Of a stretch of 64,000 nt of DNA, positions 38,244 through 47,299 are shown piece by piece. The notes under the pieces were generated by a model. The model did not search any database and was not told the origin of the DNA. It saw only the letters and a program-made list of their open reading frames with translations. Position 1 is the stretch's first letter. Every line of letters begins with the position of its first letter. The position numbers and the translations under genes are program-made. The stretch lies in contig CALSPD010000008.1 of the NCBI GenBank assembly GCA_943788145.1, positions 1-64,000 of the forward strand. The letters run 5' to 3'. The stretch is from an uncultured Flavobacteriales bacterium (lineage in GTDB: Bacteria > Bacteroidota > Bacteroidia > Flavobacteriales_G > Salibacteraceae).

Positions 38244-40241
38244 ATGGCCGCGATAATTTTTAAAAGTCAAGTTTCACAGGGTATTCCTCGTGTGCTTCCA
38301 GCCTCAAAGGGAATTAACCCTGCTTTAAGTCATGCCCCAAAACGAAAGGATATTCTATCTGGAGAAGAAAAGAAGCTAGCACTTAAAAATGCCTTGCGAT
38401 ACTTTCCAGAAGATTGGCATCAAGAGCTTCTTTCAGAGTTTTCTCAAGAATTAAATGAATATGGAAGGATTTACATGTATCGGTTTATACCAGATTATGA
38501 AATGTATGCACGTCCTATTGACGAATACCCCGGTAAGTGTCAGCAAGCGCGAGCAATTCAGTTGATGATTCAAAATAATTTGGACCCGCGTGTAGCTCAA
38601 CATCCAGAAGAGTTGATTACCTATGGAGGAAATGGTGCAGTATTTCAAAATTGGGCCCAATACCTCATTACGATGAAGTATTTGAGCGAAATGGGTGAAG
38701 ATCAAACCTTGGTTATGTATAGCGGTCATCCCATGGGTTTGTTTCCATCGCATAAAGAGGCACCTAGAGTGGTAGTTACAAATGGCATGATGATTCCAAA
38801 CTACAGCAAGCCAGACGATTGGGAGAAATATAATGCACTTGGCGTAACTCAATATGGTCAAATGACGGCTGGCAGCTACATGTATATTGGACCTCAGGGA
38901 ATTGTTCACGGAACAACAATTACAGTTTTGAATGCCTGTCGAAAAATAGGATCTGCAGCAGCAGGAAGTCTATTCGTAACGGCCGGATTAGGTGGCATGA
39001 GTGGCGCGCAGCCAAAAGCAGGAAACATTGCTGGGGTTGTGAGTATAACGGCTGAAATTAATCCAGCGGCCGCTTACAAAAGGAAAGAGCAAGGATGGGT
39101 GGATGAAGTTGTTACCGACCCCGACCTAGCAATAGATCGGGCCATAATCTGGATGAATAATAAGGAAGCGCACTCCATTGCCTTCATCGGAAATGTCGTT
39201 ACCCTTTGGGAACGATTGGCGGAAAGAAATATTAAAGTCGATTTGGGTTCTGATCAGACTTCGTTGCATAATCCTTGGGCAGGCGGCTACTATCCGGTAG
39301 ACGTGGGATTCGATGAGGCCAACGAATTAATGGCGAATGATCCAATTCAATTCAAGCGTTTGGTCCAAAGCAGCTTGGTCAGACATGCGGCTGCCGTTAA
39401 TAATCTGGTCGAAAATGGCATGTATTTTTTCGATTATGGCAATGCATTTCTTTTAGAAGCGAGCCGAGCTGGGGCCGATGTGATGGCCGAGAATGGCATT
39501 GATATTAGATATCCATCTTACGTTCAGGATATTCTAGGGCCTATGTGCTTTGACTACGGCTTTGGACCCTTTAGATGGGTATGCGCATCTGGAGAGCCGG
39601 CAGATTTGGAAAAGACCGATCAAATTGCCGGTTTAGTGCTAAAAAAATTGATGGCTGAATCCCCTAATGAAATAAGTCAGCAGATGGCCGATAATGTGAA
39701 ATGGATTGAGGAAGCAGGCAAAAACAAAATGGTTGTTGGGTCTCAAGCCAGAATACTCTACGCAGATGCAAATGGACGAATTTTAATTGCTCAAGCTTTT
39801 AATGAAGCCATTCGGAATGGAGACATTGGGCCTGTAGTTTTGGGTCGAGACCACCATGATGTTTCAGGAACAGACTCACCGTATAGAGAAACAAGCAACA
39901 TTTATGATGGGTCAAAATTTACAGCCGATATGGCCGTGCAAAATTTCGTAGGTGATAGCTTTCGTGGAGCGACTTGGGTAAGCCTTCATAATGGCGGAGG
40001 CGTAGGTTGGGGAGAAGTAATCAATGGTGGTTTTGGTATGCTACTCGATGGAACTTTGGAAGCCGACAGAAGGCTCAAAATGATGTTGCATTGGGATGTT
40101 AATAATGGAATAGCTAGAAGAAGTTGGGCAAGAAATGATGAAGCCATTTTTGCGATTAAGCGAGCCATGGCCGAAGAACCAAAACTCAAAGTGACGCTGC
40201 CAAATATGGTGAATGACGATTTATTAAACTCAGTTGAATAG
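38244..40241 (+). CDS. hutU: Urocanate hydratase
   Basis: Converts urocanate to 4-imidazolone-5-propionate in histidine breakdown, using tightly bound NAD as electrophile. The 665-residue form is longer than the about 560-residue form of pseudomonads and resembles that of Bacteroidota and eukaryotes. Conserved pieces are YGGNGAVFQNWAQY, GLGGMSGAQPKA, TDQTSLHNPWAGGYYP, ILGPMCFDYGFGPFRWVCASG and SLHNGGGVGWGEVINGGFG. No hutH, hutI or hutG is in the window. The stop is one base before the next gene. Confidence 0.96.
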   Translation: MAAIIFKSQVSQGIPRVLPASKGINPALSHAPKRKDILSGEEKKLALKNALRYFPEDWHQELLSEFSQELNEYGRIYMYRFIPDYEMYARPIDEYPGKCQQARAIQLMIQNNLDPRVAQHPEELITYGGNGAVFQNWAQYLITMKYLSEMGEDQTLVMYSGHPMGLFPSHKEAPRVVVTNGMMIPNYSKPDDWEKYNALGVTQYGQMTAGSYMYIGPQGIVHGTTITVLNACRKIGSAAAGSLFVTAGLGGMSGAQPKAGNIAGVVSITAEINPAAAYKRKEQGWVDEVVTDPDLAIDRAIIWMNNKEAHSIAFIGNVVTLWERLAERNIKVDLGSDQTSLHNPWAGGYYPVDVGFDEANELMANDPIQFKRLVQSSLVRHAAAVNNLVENGMYFFDYGNAFLLEASRAGADVMAENGIDIRYPSYVQDILGPMCFDYGFGPFRWVCASGEPADLEKTDQIAGLVLKKLMAESPNEISQQMADNVKWIEEAGKNKMVVGSQARILYADANGRILIAQAFNEAIRNGDIGPVVLGRDHHDVSGTDSPYRETSNIYDGSKFTADMAVQNFVGDSFRGATWVSLHNGGGVGWGEVINGGFGMLLDGTLEADRRLKMMLHWDVNNGIARRSWARNDEAIFAIKRAMAEEPKLKVTLPNMVNDDLLNSVE

Positions 40242-40242
40242 A

Positions 40243-40512
40243 ATGGATGTAACCGTAGAAATCTCCCTGCATCCATTGCGTGCCGATTACGAAGAGATAG
40301 TAATCGATTGTATTGCTCATCTAAAAAAGCGACAAGGAATTGAATTGATTGTTAACCCAACTGCGACACATGTTTACGGACCTATTGAGGTCGTTTTCGA
40401 TGCTTTGAAACAGGAAGTTTCGAGGACATTTAAGACCTATGGTAAGTCCGTATTTGTCTTAAAAATTCTCAATGGAAATCTTAAGGATTCCCTGATGGAT
40501 AAAAATCTTTAG
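40243..40512 (+). CDS. Thiamine-binding-like small protein (YkoF/MTH1187-type fold, tentative)
   Basis: 89 residues from the ATG at 40243, which directly follows the hutU stop; an in-frame TTG at 40234 lies within hutU. MDVTVEISLHPLRADYEEIVIDCI and NPTATHVYGPIEVVFDALKQEV fit the ferredoxin-like small proteins of the thiamine-binding/YkoF group. Position close to a TPP-controlled receptor supports a vitamin B1 link, but a binding ligand cannot be shown from sequence. Confidence 0.6.
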   Translation: MDVTVEISLHPLRADYEEIVIDCIAHLKKRQGIELIVNPTATHVYGPIEVVFDALKQEVSRTFKTYGKSVFVLKILNGNLKDSLMDKNL

Positions 40513-40630
40513 TCGCTAAAAGACGGGCGTGAATAGAATTGACGCAATTTAAATACTTTTGCACATCGAAAAATTAGGGTGGGCTTTATCCTAGAAAGGA
40601 AAAAGTTGTGATCCAAGTAATTACTGATGA

Positions 40631-41230
40631 ATGGAGAACATAGACCAAGAGCAGGAAAATCGACTTTCACGAAATGGTGGGTCAGATAAAAAGCTCGTTA
40701 AATTAGCACTAGTTGGTCCAGAATGTTCTGGAAAAACAACCTTGGCAAAGGCATTGTCTATCGAATGGAACGAGCCCTACGTGGAAGAATATTCTAGAGA
40801 ATATTTGGAAAACCTAGGACGAAATTACAATCAAGATGATTTGTTGGAGATAGCCAAAGGACAGCTTGAGCGAGAATATATAGTGGCCGAGAAAGCCAAT
40901 CATTTTTTAATCTGCGATACAAATACGCTAGTAGTTAAGATTTGGGCAGAGGTTCGCTTTGGCCGAGCTCAAAACTGGATTGAACGTCAGTTTTTAGAAA
41001 AGCCATATCAACTCTATATCCTTTGCGGGCATGAAGGAATTGCTTGGGAATATGATGATTTACGAGAAAATCCAGACGATAGAGAAGATCTTTATGATAA
41101 CTATAAGAAAGCTTTAGTAAAGGCGGGCAAACGATATATCGAGGTGAACGGGACGACTGAAGAAAGACTCGTTCGAATTAAAAAGAGTTTAAAACGAATG
41201 AGGCTGCTGCCAAAAGAAGTATCTGCCTAA
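40631..41230 (+). CDS. NadR-like P-loop kinase
   Basis: 199 residues with Walker A GPECSGKTT (about 30-38), YVEEYSREYLE, FLICDTNTLVVKIWAEVRFG and WEYDDLRENPDDREDL, a pattern of the NadR C-terminal (ribosylnicotinamide kinase-like) family. Bacteroidota often carry this gene beside a PnuC-type transporter; no transporter is seen here. Given the riboswitch and thiamine genes nearby, thiamine is a conceivable substrate, but NAD precursors are the established one for NadR. The gene ends at a terminator, so the downstream riboswitch does not control it. Confidence 0.8.
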   Translation: MENIDQEQENRLSRNGGSDKKLVKLALVGPECSGKTTLAKALSIEWNEPYVEEYSREYLENLGRNYNQDDLLEIAKGQLEREYIVAEKANHFLICDTNTLVVKIWAEVRFGRAQNWIERQFLEKPYQLYILCGHEGIAWEYDDLRENPDDREDLYDNYKKALVKAGKRYIEVNGTTEERLVRIKKSLKRMRLLPKEVSA

Positions 41231-41239
41231 AAAATTGAA

Positions 41240-41269
41240 AGCCTAGAACATTGTTCTAGGCTTTTTTTA
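41240..41269 (+). terminator. Rho-independent terminator after NadR-like kinase gene
   Basis: Nine-base stem AGCCTAGAA/TTCTAGGCT with a five-base loop and a T7 tract; separates the kinase gene from the TPP riboswitch. Confidence 0.92.
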
Positions 41270-41296
41270 TTGGTATTAATCATTAGCATAACTTTG
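41270..41296 (+). promoter_or_regulatory. Promoter for the TPP-riboswitch transcript
   Basis: TTG at 41270-41272 and a full TAACTTTG match at 41289-41296 with 16-base spacing; the transcript would begin near 41300, right at the riboswitch 5' stem. Confidence 0.65.
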
Positions 41297-41300
41297 CACA

Positions 41301-41397
41301 GCTATCTGGGGTGTTTCGCATTGAATGCTGAGACTGAGATTAAACCCATTGAACCTGGCCAGGTAATTCTGGTAAGGGAGACTTTCCGCTTTATAGC
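41301..41397 (+). promoter_or_regulatory. TPP riboswitch (THI element)
   Basis: The core carries GGGGTG (41308-41313), CTGAGA (41328-41333), ACCC (41344-41347), TTGAACCTG and CAGGTAATTCTGGTAAGGGA, the standard TPP aptamer arrangement. GCTAT at 41301-41305 can pair with ATAGC at 41393-41397, closing the outer stem. It lies in the leader of the TonB receptor gene (ATG 41435) and predicts lower expression when TPP is abundant. No obvious T-run terminator is seen, so control of translation is more likely, which is inference. Confidence 0.93.
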
Positions 41398-41434
41398 GTC
41401 AAATCGATCACTCCTTTTAGCCTAAATCTAGTTT

Positions 41435-43861
41435 ATGAAAAGGAGTTTCATTACCATCATCTTGAGTTTAATTGTATGCACTGTTAGTGCACAATTCACT
41501 ATTAACGGAATAATAAAAAACAAAGAAAAGAAACCACTTTCTGGTGCTTCAATTATTGATGCAACAAGTGGGCGAGCTGTTTCAGCTGAAGAAGATGGAA
41601 GCTTTTCGCTGTCAGTCGAAGCGGGGATGCATGTACTTCAAATCGGGTTTTTAGGTTACCAATCCATTCTGGACACGATCAACATTACGAATGATGTAAA
41701 TATGAACTATGCCTTGAATCTCGAGCCGCTACTGGCCGAAGAATTTGTATTAGAGGCCACTCGGGCTGATTTGAAAACACCAATGTCCTTTCAGAATTTG
41801 GATAAATCAGATATTGAGGCGAATAATTTAGGACAAGATTTGCCAATCCTTCTTAATCAATCCATTTCTGCAGTTACGACTTCTGACGCTGGAGCAGGCG
41901 TTGGATATACAGGAATGAGAATTCGCGGTTCAGATGCTTCAAGAATCAATGTAACCGTCAACGGAATACCGCTCAATGACGCTGAATCGCACGGAGTGTT
42001 TTGGGTGAACATGCCAGATTTTGCGAGTTCGACCAGCAGCATTCAAATTCAAAGAGGAATCGGTTCTTCTACCAATGGCGCTGGAGCCTTCGGGGCAAGC
42101 ATTAATCTGAAAACATCCGAGTTTGACAGCAATTCGTTTGTCGAATTCAATAACTCATACGGGTCATTTAATACACGCAAACACAATGTAATCTATAATT
42201 CAGGTTTAATCGATGATCATTTTGTGTTTGAAGGCCGACTTTCTTATATTTCTTCCGATGGTTATATCGATCGATCATCGTCAGACCTACGTTCTTATTA
42301 TTTGTCGTCTGGATATTATCATCAAAAATTCTTGGTGAAGGCCGTGGTTTTTAGTGGTAAGGAATTGACCCATCAAGCGTGGTATGGCACCCCTGAATCT
42401 AGGGTAAAAGGCAATGATCAAGAAATGCTCGAACATGCAGCGAATAATGGCCTTACGAGTGATGAGAAAGCCAATCTTTTAGAAAGTGGTAGGACCTATA
42501 ATTATTATTCATACGATAATGAAATTGATAATTACGGTCAAGATCATTTTCAATTGATCACGGGTTTTCAAATTCTCCCTAAGTTATATCTAAACATCAA
42601 TGGGCATTATACGCGAGGGAAGGGATACTTTGAACAATGGAAACCAAGCAGTCAACTTAGTGATTTTGGGTTCACATTGCCAGTTTTTGGAACGGATACA
42701 ATTTCAACTTCTGATTTGGTGATTCAGCGGTGGTTAGACAACCACTTCTATGGGGGCGTTTATTCCTTCAATTATAAATTAAAATCACTTGAGATTAAAC
42801 TTGGCGGGTCATATAATGAATATTTAGGCGAACATTATGGTAAAGTAGTTTGGGCTGATTACGCATCAACAATTGGAATTGATAATGAATATTACTTCAG
42901 TGATTCAAAAAAGACGGATTTCTCCAATTACTTGAGACTACAGTATCAAATTGGTCGGGTTAGTCTGTATGCGGATGTTCAGCACCGATTCATAGATTAT
43001 AAAAGTGAAGGAATAGACAATGATCTACGACCCATTTTAATTGATCAGGTTTATCATTTTATTAATCCAAAAGCAGGCCTAAGCGTTAGCGTGAATCCAC
43101 AAAACAGTCTTTATTTTTCTTTCGCTCAAGCTAGCAGAGAACCTGTTCGCGGTGATTTTGTCGATGCTGTTGTTAAGCCCAAGCCTGAAAAAATGGCCGA
43201 CTTAGAACTTGGCTGGCGTTATTACCACAAAGCTGTTTCATTTGGGGCTAATGGATATTTCATGAATTACAGCGATCAACTTGTTTTAACTGGCGAGGTA
43301 AATGATGTTGGATCACCGATTCGAACAAACGTCAACAAAAGTTATCGGCTAGGACTGGAAGCCTATGCTGATTTGCGAATGCAAAATGGGATAGAGTGGC
43401 AACCGAATTTAACGGTGAGCCGCAACAAAATACAGCAGTTTCAAGAGCCAATTTATGACTATACAAATGGGTTTGATGTGCAGATTATAGATCATAAGAA
43501 TACAGATATTTCATTTAGCCCATCCTTAATTGTTGGATCTAACTTAGGATACAAATCAGACTTTGGGTTATCCGTTTTTGTGTTGTCAAAATTTGTTGGC
43601 CCTCAGTTCTTAGACAATACATCCTCTGAATCAAGAAAAATTGAAAGCTATTTTGTGAATGATCTCAGAATAAGTTATTCGATCGAATCTAAGTATTGGA
43701 AAAACTTCGAGGCTACCCTATTGATAAACAATTTCCTAAATCAAGAATATGAGTCAAATGGATATACCTACAGCTATATTTATGGAAGTTTGATAACAGA
43801 AAACTTCTACTATCCACAAGCCGGAACAAACTGGATTGCTGGGCTTAAGTGGCGATTCTAG
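41435..43861 (+). CDS. TonB-dependent receptor, probably for thiamine
   Basis: 808 residues: signal peptide ending near VSAQ, a carboxypeptidase-regulatory-like beta-sandwich (about 22-100), a plug domain (about 115-225, with YTGMRIRGSDASRINVTVNGIPLNDAESHGVFW), and a 22-stranded barrel ending in NWIAGLKWRF. Outer-membrane import powered by TonB. The TPP riboswitch in its leader points to thiamine or a derivative as ligand; TPP-controlled receptors of this kind (OMR1) are described for Bacteroidota. Its 3' end overlaps the convergent ThiE-like gene by 17 bases. Confidence 0.9.
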   Translation: MKRSFITIILSLIVCTVSAQFTINGIIKNKEKKPLSGASIIDATSGRAVSAEEDGSFSLSVEAGMHVLQIGFLGYQSILDTINITNDVNMNYALNLEPLLAEEFVLEATRADLKTPMSFQNLDKSDIEANNLGQDLPILLNQSISAVTTSDAGAGVGYTGMRIRGSDASRINVTVNGIPLNDAESHGVFWVNMPDFASSTSSIQIQRGIGSSTNGAGAFGASINLKTSEFDSNSFVEFNNSYGSFNTRKHNVIYNSGLIDDHFVFEGRLSYISSDGYIDRSSSDLRSYYLSSGYYHQKFLVKAVVFSGKELTHQAWYGTPESRVKGNDQEMLEHAANNGLTSDEKANLLESGRTYNYYSYDNEIDNYGQDHFQLITGFQILPKLYLNINGHYTRGKGYFEQWKPSSQLSDFGFTLPVFGTDTISTSDLVIQRWLDNHFYGGVYSFNYKLKSLEIKLGGSYNEYLGEHYGKVVWADYASTIGIDNEYYFSDSKKTDFSNYLRLQYQIGRVSLYADVQHRFIDYKSEGIDNDLRPILIDQVYHFINPKAGLSVSVNPQNSLYFSFAQASREPVRGDFVDAVVKPKPEKMADLELGWRYYHKAVSFGANGYFMNYSDQLVLTGEVNDVGSPIRTNVNKSYRLGLEAYADLRMQNGIEWQPNLTVSRNKIQQFQEPIYDYTNGFDVQIIDHKNTDISFSPSLIVGSNLGYKSDFGLSVFVLSKFVGPQFLDNTSSESRKIESYFVNDLRISYSIESKYWKNFEATLLINNFLNQEYESNGYTYSYIYGSLITENFYYPQAGTNWIAGLKWRF

Positions 43862-44474
43862 GCGAAAAGAATTTTTGAAATTCATTCAAATAATCCTCCC
43901 GAAACTGGCATATATATGAACTGGAAACGCCCATGCCATGAAATCCAATTGATTTCATCATTTCGATGCGATCGGGTCTTATTCCGCCAACAGCAAAAAC
44001 ACGTTGATCCGATTTCTTTATAACTGATCGAATTAGATTCATACCTGATGGTTCTTGGTAGTTAAATCGCGTTTCGTCATTAAATACATTGTTTAATAGA
44101 ACATAATCAAAACTTGATTCACATTCTTTCAAGCTTTGTACACTATGAAATGTGGTGCAAACTAAAGCCCTTGGGTTTTGAACTTTTAGCAAGAAACGTT
44201 TTAGTTTGTTTCGCCAAGAGTTAGATCGATGTCTCCTTCTTAAATGATAGCCTTTTAAACCAAACTTTCGGGCCAATTTATAATGACCGTGAATGACTAT
44301 TCGGCTTCTATATTTTTCAGGAAATGAGGTTATTAGCTCTGAAATTTCGGTGGAGGATAACTTTGGCTTTCGTATATGAAGTGTTTCTAACCCATGATCA
44401 AAGAGGTTGGTGATTCGCTCAACCTCTCCTTCCATTGCCCCCGATGCCGTTATAACGATGACTTCCACTTCCAT
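43845..44474 (-). CDS. ThiE/TenI-like thiamine phosphate synthase family protein
   Basis: 209 residues from the ATG at 44474; an upstream in-frame start would add 11 residues. IVITASGAMEGEVERI, LFDHGLETLHIRKP, and the C-terminal VFAVGGIRPDRIEMMKSIGFHGMGVSS follow the thiamine phosphate synthase TIM-barrel pattern; a middle stretch is unusually basic (RRRHRSNSWRNKLKRF). The family includes TenI, which is an isomerase, so activity is uncertain. The neighbouring TPP-regulated receptor supports a vitamin B1 role. Confidence 0.78.
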   Translation of the reverse strand: MEVEVIVITASGAMEGEVERITNLFDHGLETLHIRKPKLSSTEISELITSFPEKYRSRIVIHGHYKLARKFGLKGYHLRRRHRSNSWRNKLKRFLLKVQNPRALVCTTFHSVQSLKECESSFDYVLLNNVFNDETRFNYQEPSGMNLIRSVIKKSDQRVFAVGGIRPDRIEMMKSIGFHGMGVSSSYICQFREDYLNEFQKFFSPRIAT

Positions 44475-44556
44475 TAGATAATGGGCATAAATACATAAAA
44501 CACTCAAACCAAAGTGTAATCCTATTCCTGCTTTTAAGGGATATGATTGTTTAAAA

Positions 44557-45285
44557 CTAAGCTTTTCCTCTGTTCATCTCATTTATGATGGATGCGCGAA
44601 ATGCTTTACTTTCCTCTATTCCATTGCCAATTACTACCAAATTTGCTCCACTATCCCAGCAGTCAAAAATGTGCGAAACTTCTCGTAATCCTCCGCCCAC
44701 TATCAGCGGAATATTGATGGATTCCGATACTGCCTTTATGGTTGAACCGGCAATCCGATACGTGGCACCCGAACCCGCATCCATGTATATCAGTTTTAAT
44801 CCAAGGGCCTCACCAGCCATGGCTGTGCATGTTGCAATGTCTGTTTTGCTTCGAGGAATAGGTTGCGTATTGCTCATATAGCTTACTGAGGTTGGGTTAC
44901 CGCCATCTATAAGCATATAGCCAGTTGGATTAAGTTTTCTGGAAAGGGACTTTAATTTAGGAGCGGACAGAACATGTTGACCAATCAATAGATCGGGGTT
45001 CCTGCCTGAGATTAATGAAAGCAGTAGGATTTGATCTACTTCATTCGTGAGATGAGTGAAGTGTCCAGGGAATAGAATCAGCGGTACGCTAATTAAGCTT
45101 TTAATGACTCTACACGCTTCGGCAATATTCGAATTAACCACTAGGCTGCCCCCTACAAGTATAAAGTCGGGGTTTAACTCAACAATCTCCCTAGTGAAAT
45201 CTATTAACTCGTCAATACTGTGTTTATCTGGATCTATAAGAACAGCCAGTTTTCTGTCAGTCTTATTTAGGTTTAATTCATTCAT
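44557..45285 (-). CDS. Geranylgeranylglyceryl phosphate synthase family protein
   Basis: 242-residue TIM-barrel prenyltransferase (GGGPS/PcrB family) that joins a polyprenyl chain to sn-glycerol-1-phosphate by an ether bond. VLIDPDKHSIDEL, FILVGGSLV, LFPGHFTHLT, YMDAGSGA and PLIVGGGLR are characteristic. The archaeal-type reaction is known for the Bacteroidota (group II) enzymes, but the physiological product is unclear. The gene overlaps the phosphopantetheinyl transferase gene by eight bases. Confidence 0.92.
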   Translation of the reverse strand: MNELNLNKTDRKLAVLIDPDKHSIDELIDFTREIVELNPDFILVGGSLVVNSNIAEACRVIKSLISVPLILFPGHFTHLTNEVDQILLLSLISGRNPDLLIGQHVLSAPKLKSLSRKLNPTGYMLIDGGNPTSVSYMSNTQPIPRSKTDIATCTAMAGEALGLKLIYMDAGSGATYRIAGSTIKAVSESINIPLIVGGGLREVSHIFDCWDSGANLVVIGNGIEESKAFRASIINEMNRGKA

Positions 45286-45931
45286 CGGTGAATCGCGAAT
45301 CTATGAAGGAGCATAAAGTTTCGTCAAAAAACTTTGTGGAGATTTTAAAAACACCCGAAATTTCAGGATGATTTACATGCCATTTACTAGTAATGGTTTC
45401 TCCCGAGTCTATCGACTTGAGCAAAAGCTGCTCTTTAAAGTGTACGCCTGAAACTCCTAGAATTTTGAATAAACATTCTTTACAACTCCAAATGAAAATG
45501 GCCGGGTTTAACGGTAAATAGCGTTTTGCTCGATCTAGTTCTTCTTGTGTTGTGAATTTACTAACGATTCTGTCTATGTTCCGGTTTCTATTTTCAATGT
45601 CTATGGCCACGGGGTTTGAAATGTGAAAAATAGTGGCGATGTTATCCTGGCAATGGCTAATTGAGATAAATCCTAGCTCATTTATTAAGCTAGGGCGACC
45701 TTCAATTGTGCGATTAATGGAAATGGGTTTTTTTAGTGTGCTGGATAGCAATTGCTGGCTCGAGGCTATTTGTTTGGCACGGTAGGTCGAGCGTTCCAAA
45801 TTTAATTCGGTTTTCTGCGCAATAATTTCATTAATATCTCCAAAAGAAATTAATGCATGGTGTTTGGTTTGGAATTCAGTTATCACGTCAGAATCAGACT
45901 TCGTTTGTATGGCAACTTTTATCTTCGCCAA
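45278..45931 (-). CDS. 4'-phosphopantetheinyl transferase superfamily protein
   Basis: 217 residues. Transfers phosphopantetheine from CoA to a carrier protein. [22 protein letters not shown] (metal-binding Asp/Glu) and [14 protein letters not shown] (W-x-x-KE-x-x-x-K) are the Sfp-type family motifs. No carrier protein is nearby. It is divergent from ahcY; only 14 bases separate the two ATGs, so the promoters must overlap the opposing coding sequences. Confidence 0.9.
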   Translation of the reverse strand: MAKIKVAIQTKSDSDVITEFQTKHHALISFGDINEIIAQKTELNLERSTYRAKQIASSQQLLSSTLKKPISINRTIEGRPSLINELGFISISHCQDNIATIFHISNPVAIDIENRNRNIDRIVSKFTTQEELDRAKRYLPLNPAIFIWSCKECLFKILGVSGVHFKEQLLLKSIDSGETITSKWHVNHPEISGVFKISTKFFDETLCSFIDSRFTDE

Positions 45932-45945
45932 ATAATTTTAGAATC

Positions 45946-47257
45946 ATGAGCGAAATTAAAGAGCGATTAGCATATAAGGTAAAGGATATCTCATTGGCCG
46001 ATTGGGGTAGAAAAGAAATGGATTTAGCTGAAGCTGAAATGCCAGGACTAATGTCGCTAAGAGAAGAGTACGGTGTGTCAAAACCATTAAGTGGAGCACG
46101 AATTGCCGGTTGTTTGCATATGACCATTCAAACAGCGGTATTAATTGAAACTTTGGTTGAGCTTGGTGCTGAAGTTACTTGGTCGAGTTGTAATATTTTC
46201 TCAACTCAAGATCATGCAGCAGCAGCCATAGCAGCGGCAGGAATTCCAGTTTATGCTTGGAAGGGAATGTCTGAAGAGGAGTTTGATTGGTGTATCGAGC
46301 AAACGATTTTCGGTTTTGAAGGTGGTAAAAAGCTTAACATGATTTTGGATGACGGAGGAGACTTAACCAATATGGTTTTTGATCGGTACCCTGAGCTTTG
46401 TAAAGACATTAAAGGATTGTCGGAAGAAACTACAACTGGTGTTCATCGATTGTATGAAAGAATGAAGAATGGAACTTTGGTAATGCCAGCCATTAATGTC
46501 AACGATTCAGTTACCAAGTCGAAGTTTGATAACAAATATGGATGTAAAGAATCACTTGTCGATTCCATTAGAAGAGCGACAGACGTAATGATGGCCGGAA
46601 AAGTCGCTGTTGTTGGTGGTTATGGTGATGTTGGTAAAGGATCAGCCGCTTCATTACGAGGTGCAGGGGCTAGGGTGATTGTAACTGAAATTGATCCTAT
46701 TTGCGCTTTGCAAGCTGCCATGGATGGTTTTTGAAGTGAAAAAGATGATTGATGCGGTGGCTGAAGCGGATATAGTTGTGACCGCCACTGGAAATAAGGA
46801 TATCATTCGTAAAGAACATTTCGAACGAATGAAGGACAAAGCCATCTTATGCAACATCGGACACTTTGATAACGAAATTGATGTTGCTTGGTTGAAAGCG
46901 AATTTTTCAAAGAATGAAATAAAACCTCAAGTTGACTTATACACTGCTAAAAACGGCAATCAAATTGTTTTACTAGCAGAGGGAAGATTAGTCAATCTTG
47001 GTTGTGCAACAGGCCACCCTTCTTTTGTGATGTCAAATTCTTTCACCAATCAAACTTTAGCTCAAATTGAACTTTGGACAAATACTGGTGCGTATGAAAA
47101 CAAAGTATATGTGCTTCCAAAGCATTTAGATGAAAAAGTAGCGATGCTGCATCTTGCGAAAATCGGTGTTGTTTTAGATGAATTAAGCGAAGAGCAAGCT
47201 AGTTATATAGGTGTGAGTGTGTCAGGTCCATTCAAGCCAGAAGCTTACAGGTATTAG
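45946..47257 (+). CDS. ahcY: Adenosylhomocysteinase, interrupted by one-base indel
   Basis: NAD-dependent hydrolysis of S-adenosylhomocysteine to adenosine and homocysteine. Start at 45946 gives [21 protein letters not shown]. The frame breaks at the T run 46728-46732, where T5 should be T4; correction joins ...[10 protein letters not shown] to [20 protein letters not shown] and gives 436 residues, the normal length. Motifs: [22 protein letters not shown] (active-site Lys), [18 protein letters not shown] (NAD), and C-terminal FKPEAYRY. Since the gene is central to methyl metabolism and both halves are conserved, a sequencing error is likely. Confidence 0.94.
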
Positions 47258-47271
47258 AAATGTTCGAATTA

Positions 47272-47299
47272 TTAAAAAGGGCCGAAAGGCCCTTTTTAA
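47272..47299. terminator. Bidirectional terminator between ahcY and Rieske-like gene
   Basis: TTAAAAAGGGCC-GAAA-GGCCCTTTTTAA forms a perfect 12-base stem with a GAAA loop, able to work on both strands. The stop codon of the minus-strand gene lies inside the stem. Confidence 0.93.

Noticed and set aside
40545-40631. Possible second riboswitch before the NadR-like kinase gene
   Set aside because: A -7-like TACTTTTG and a GGGTGG piece are present, but CTGAGA, ACCC and the GAACCTG core of a TPP aptamer are missing and only a four-base stem forms.
45946-47257. ahcY as a true pseudogene
   Set aside because: A single extra T in a T run explains the break, and both halves keep all motifs; neighbouring genes have the same kind of defect.
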